The notes beneath the pieces are model-generated. The model saw only the letters and a program-made list of their open reading frames with translations, did not search any database and was not told the origin of the DNA. Both the position numbers and the translations under genes were made by a program. 64,000 nucleotides of DNA, taken from contig JBJOQW010000060.1 in the NCBI GenBank assembly GCA_046049665.1, positions 1 through 64,000 of the forward strand. Reading direction: 5' to 3'. The DNA comes from JAAFHS01 sp046049665 (GTDB lineage Bacteria; Pseudomonadota; Alphaproteobacteria; Rhodobacterales; Rhodobacteraceae). Positions within the stretch are counted from its first letter, which is position 1; each line of letters begins with the position of its first letter. Positions 62,095 to 64,000 of the stretch are shown piece by piece.

Positions 62095-64000
62095 CGCCCT
62101 GTTCGGCCACGCGCGCCACTGTCACCACCTCTTCGTCCGTGCCCACGTTGAACACACGCACCCCACCCGCAGACCGCGAGCGGAAGCTGATCTGTTCCAC
62201 CGGCACGCGGATCGACTGGCCCGTGCTGGTGGCAAGCATGATCTGATCGCTCGCCTCAACCGGGAAGGACGCCACGATCCGCCCGCCACGTGGGCCCGGA
62301 GAAATGGCTTTTACGCCCATGCCACCACGCCCGCGCACCGGGTAATCATGGCTGGAGGACAGCTTGCCGGAACCGCCCTTTGTGATTGTCAGAATCAGGT
62401 CTTCGGCGGCCGACATCTCACTGTAACGTTCGGTGCTAAGCTGGCCTGCTGCAACGGTTTCTTCTTCATCATCGGCCTCATCCTCGGTCACGCCCGCCAT
62501 CAGGCGGCGCTGTTTGAGGTAGGCTGCACGTTCTTCCGGTGTGGCCTCGAAATGGCGGATGATCGCCATTGAAACCACATGGTCACCATCCGCCAGCCTG
62601 ATGCCCCGCACACCGGTTGAGCCGCGCGATTTGAACACGCGGATTTCCTGCGTTGAAAAGCGGATCGCGCGGCCAGCCTCGGTCACCAGCATGATATCGT
62701 CATTCTCATCCGCAATCGCCGCGTTCACCAGCGTGACGCCTTCCGGCAGCTTCATCGCGATCTTGCCGTTGCGCATGACATTGGTGAAATCCGACAGGTC
62801 ATTCTGGCGCACATCGCCGTCCGAGGTCGCAAAGACGATCTGCAAGGTTTCCCATGCATCTTCGGGCACATCCACCGGCATGAGGGCCGCGATGGAAACC
62901 CCTGATTCAATTGGCAAAATGTTCACCATGGCCTTGCCCTTGGCCGTACGCCCAGCCAGCGGCAGGCGCCATGTCTTCATCTTGTAGACCATGCCATCAG
63001 TCGTGAAGAACAGCAGTGGCGTGTGCGTGTTGGCCACGAACAGCGTGGTGACCACATCATCTTCCTTGGTCGCCATCGAGGCCAGGCCCTTGCCCCCGCG
63101 GTTCTGCGCGCGGAATTCGGCCAGTGGCGTGCGTTTGATATAGCCGCCCGAGGTGATGGTCACGACCATGTCTTCACGCTCGATCAGGTCTTCGTCTTCC
63201 ATATCGCCCGACCAGTCGGTGATTTCGGTCCGGCGCGGCACGGCGAAAAGCTGCTTTACCTCGCGCAACTCATCACTGATGATCGCCATGATCCGGTCGC
63301 GGCTTCCCAGAATTTCCAAGTAATTCTTGATGCTTGCGGCCAGTTCTTCAAGTTCGTCGGTGATCGTTTTCACGCCAAGCTGTGTCAGGCGTTGCAGCTG
63401 CAGGTCCAGAATGGCGCGTGCCTGGCGTTCTGACAGGTTGTAGGTGCCGTCGGCGTTGATTGTGTGGCTTGGGTCGTCAATCAGCTTGATATAGGCGGCG
63501 ATTTCCTGCGCGGGCCAGCGGCGGCTCATCAGTTGTTCGCGCGCATCGGCTGGCGTGGCCGAGGCGCGGATCGTCGCCACAATCTCATCAACGTTCGTGA
63601 CAGCCACGGCCAGACCGCACAGGATATGGCTGCGTTCGCGCGCCTTGCGCAATTCAAACGCCGTGCGGTTTGCTACAACTTCCTCGCGGAAGCTGATGAA
63701 ATAGCTTAGGAAATCACGCAGTGTGAGCTGTTCTGGCCGCCCGCCGTTCAGCGCCAGCATGTTGCAGCCGAACGATACCTGCATGGGCGTAAAGCGGAAC
63801 AGCTGGTTCAGCACGACATCGGCCGTTGCATCACGTTTCAGCTCGATCACCACACGCACGCCGATCCGGTCGGATTCGTCTTGCACATGGGAAATGCCTT
63901 CGATCTTCTTGTCGCGCACCATTTCAGCGATGATTTCAATCATCCGCGCCTTGTTGACCTGATAGGGCACCTCATCAATGATGATCGCCCAGCGGTCCTT
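62081..64000 (-). CDS. gyrA: DNA gyrase subunit A, 3' part (start outside window)
   Basis: 640 codons of the C-terminal part run to the window edge; the frame is still open at base 64000, so the N-terminal third with the catalytic Tyr is missing. Seen here are the end of the breakage-reunion domain (EMPYQVNKARMIEII, FGCNMLALNGGRPEQL, and the long helix with LSERQARAILDLQLQRLTQLG). The C-terminal beta-pinwheel follows, with the GyrA box QNRGGKG. An acidic insert (DEADDEEETVAAGQ) lies inside the pinwheel. Confidence 0.97.
   Translation of the reverse strand, partial: KDRWAIIIDEVPYQVNKARMIEIIAEMVRDKKIEGISHVQDESDRIGVRVVIELKRDATADVVLNQLFRFTPMQVSFGCNMLALNGGRPEQLTLRDFLSYFISFREEVVANRTAFELRKARERSHILCGLAVAVTNVDEIVATIRASATPADAREQLMSRRWPAQEIAAYIKLIDDPSHTINADGTYNLSERQARAILDLQLQRLTQLGVKTITDELEELAASIKNYLEILGSRDRIMAIISDELREVKQLFAVPRRTEITDWSGDMEDEDLIEREDMVVTITSGGYIKRTPLAEFRAQNRGGKGLASMATKEDDVVTTLFVANTHTPLLFFTTDGMVYKMKTWRLPLAGRTAKGKAMVNILPIESGVSIAALMPVDVPEDAWETLQIVFATSDGDVRQNDLSDFTNVMRNGKIAMKLPEGVTLVNAAIADENDDIMLVTEAGRAIRFSTQEIRVFKSRGSTGVRGIRLADGDHVVSMAIIRHFEATPEERAAYLKQRRLMAGVTEDEADDEEETVAAGQLSTERYSEMSAAEDLILTITKGGSGKLSSSHDYPVRGRGGMGVKAISPGPRGGRIVASFPVEASDQIMLATSTGQSIRVPVEQISFRSRSAGGVRVFNVGTDEEVVTVARVAEQGDDSA

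Overview
The window looks like a chromosomal segment from a marine-type alphaproteobacterium of the Rhodobacteraceae (Roseobacter group). The evidence is its GC-rich codon use, the glnB-glnA pair, the DUF3333-type PstC/PstA proteins, a class II DAHP synthase, TrmFO, a PAS_5 protein, Hint_2-domain proteins and a fused IolC. The genus cannot be set from the sequence alone.

Layout. 1-18.5 kb: one giant RTX/cadherin-like surface protein of more than 5,146 residues, whose 5' end lies outside the window, followed directly by its likely type I secretion ABC transporter and HlyD-type adaptor. 18.5-23.4 kb: an accessory stretch. A decayed IS3-family transposase and a decayed adhesin-like remnant flank an intact two-gene redox module: a cytochrome b561-like membrane domain fused to an ethylbenzene-dehydrogenase-type haem domain, plus a 2Fe-2S/FAD/NAD(P)H reductase. 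23.4-27.3 kb: glnA and glnB on the minus strand, then the metabolite-repair enzyme NnrE-NnrD, which has a compositionally odd middle, and a small unknown gene. 27.3-30.9 kb: two degenerate Hint-domain genes around a tRNA-Leu(TAG), trigger factor and an unknown gene. 30.9-34.4 kb: rpsF-rpsR-rplI (minus), a periplasmic YceI protein and a b561-YceI fusion. 34.5-38.2 kb: fabD, fabG, an alpha/beta hydrolase-like gene, acpP and a GNAT acetyltransferase. 38.3-42.6 kb: a GlxA/GbdR-type regulator, two small membrane proteins, DAHP synthase and a PAS_5 protein. 42.8-44.9 kb: yicC-gmk-gamma carbonic anhydrase, tightly overlapped. 44.9-51.3 kb: an inositol catabolic cluster iolR-iolC-iolD-iolE-iolB. 51.3-59.2 kb: a small unknown gene and the Pho cluster phoR-pstS-pstC-pstA-pstB-phoU-phoB. 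59.2-64 kb: minus-strand gluQ, trmFO, two small genes and the 3' part of gyrA.

How the genes work together. The first three genes form a substrate-plus-exporter set for a Ca2+-binding surface protein; no outer-membrane TolC partner lies in the window. The inositol cluster carries two near-identical GGAA-N6-TTCC/T palindromes, one before the RpiR-type regulator and one before iolC. This matches the motif known for rhizobial IolR and points to one local repressor controlling both promoters. The Pho cluster carries a three-unit Pho box before pstS and a strong hairpin between pstS and pstC, suited to making more binding protein than permease.

The most unusual items are the modular giant RTX protein, the EB_dh-cytochrome b/reductase pair inside mobile-element debris, the pair of active-site-less Hint genes around a tRNA, the tandem 23-bp palindromes beside them, and the mosaic nnrED gene. 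None is proven to be a new system from sequence alone.
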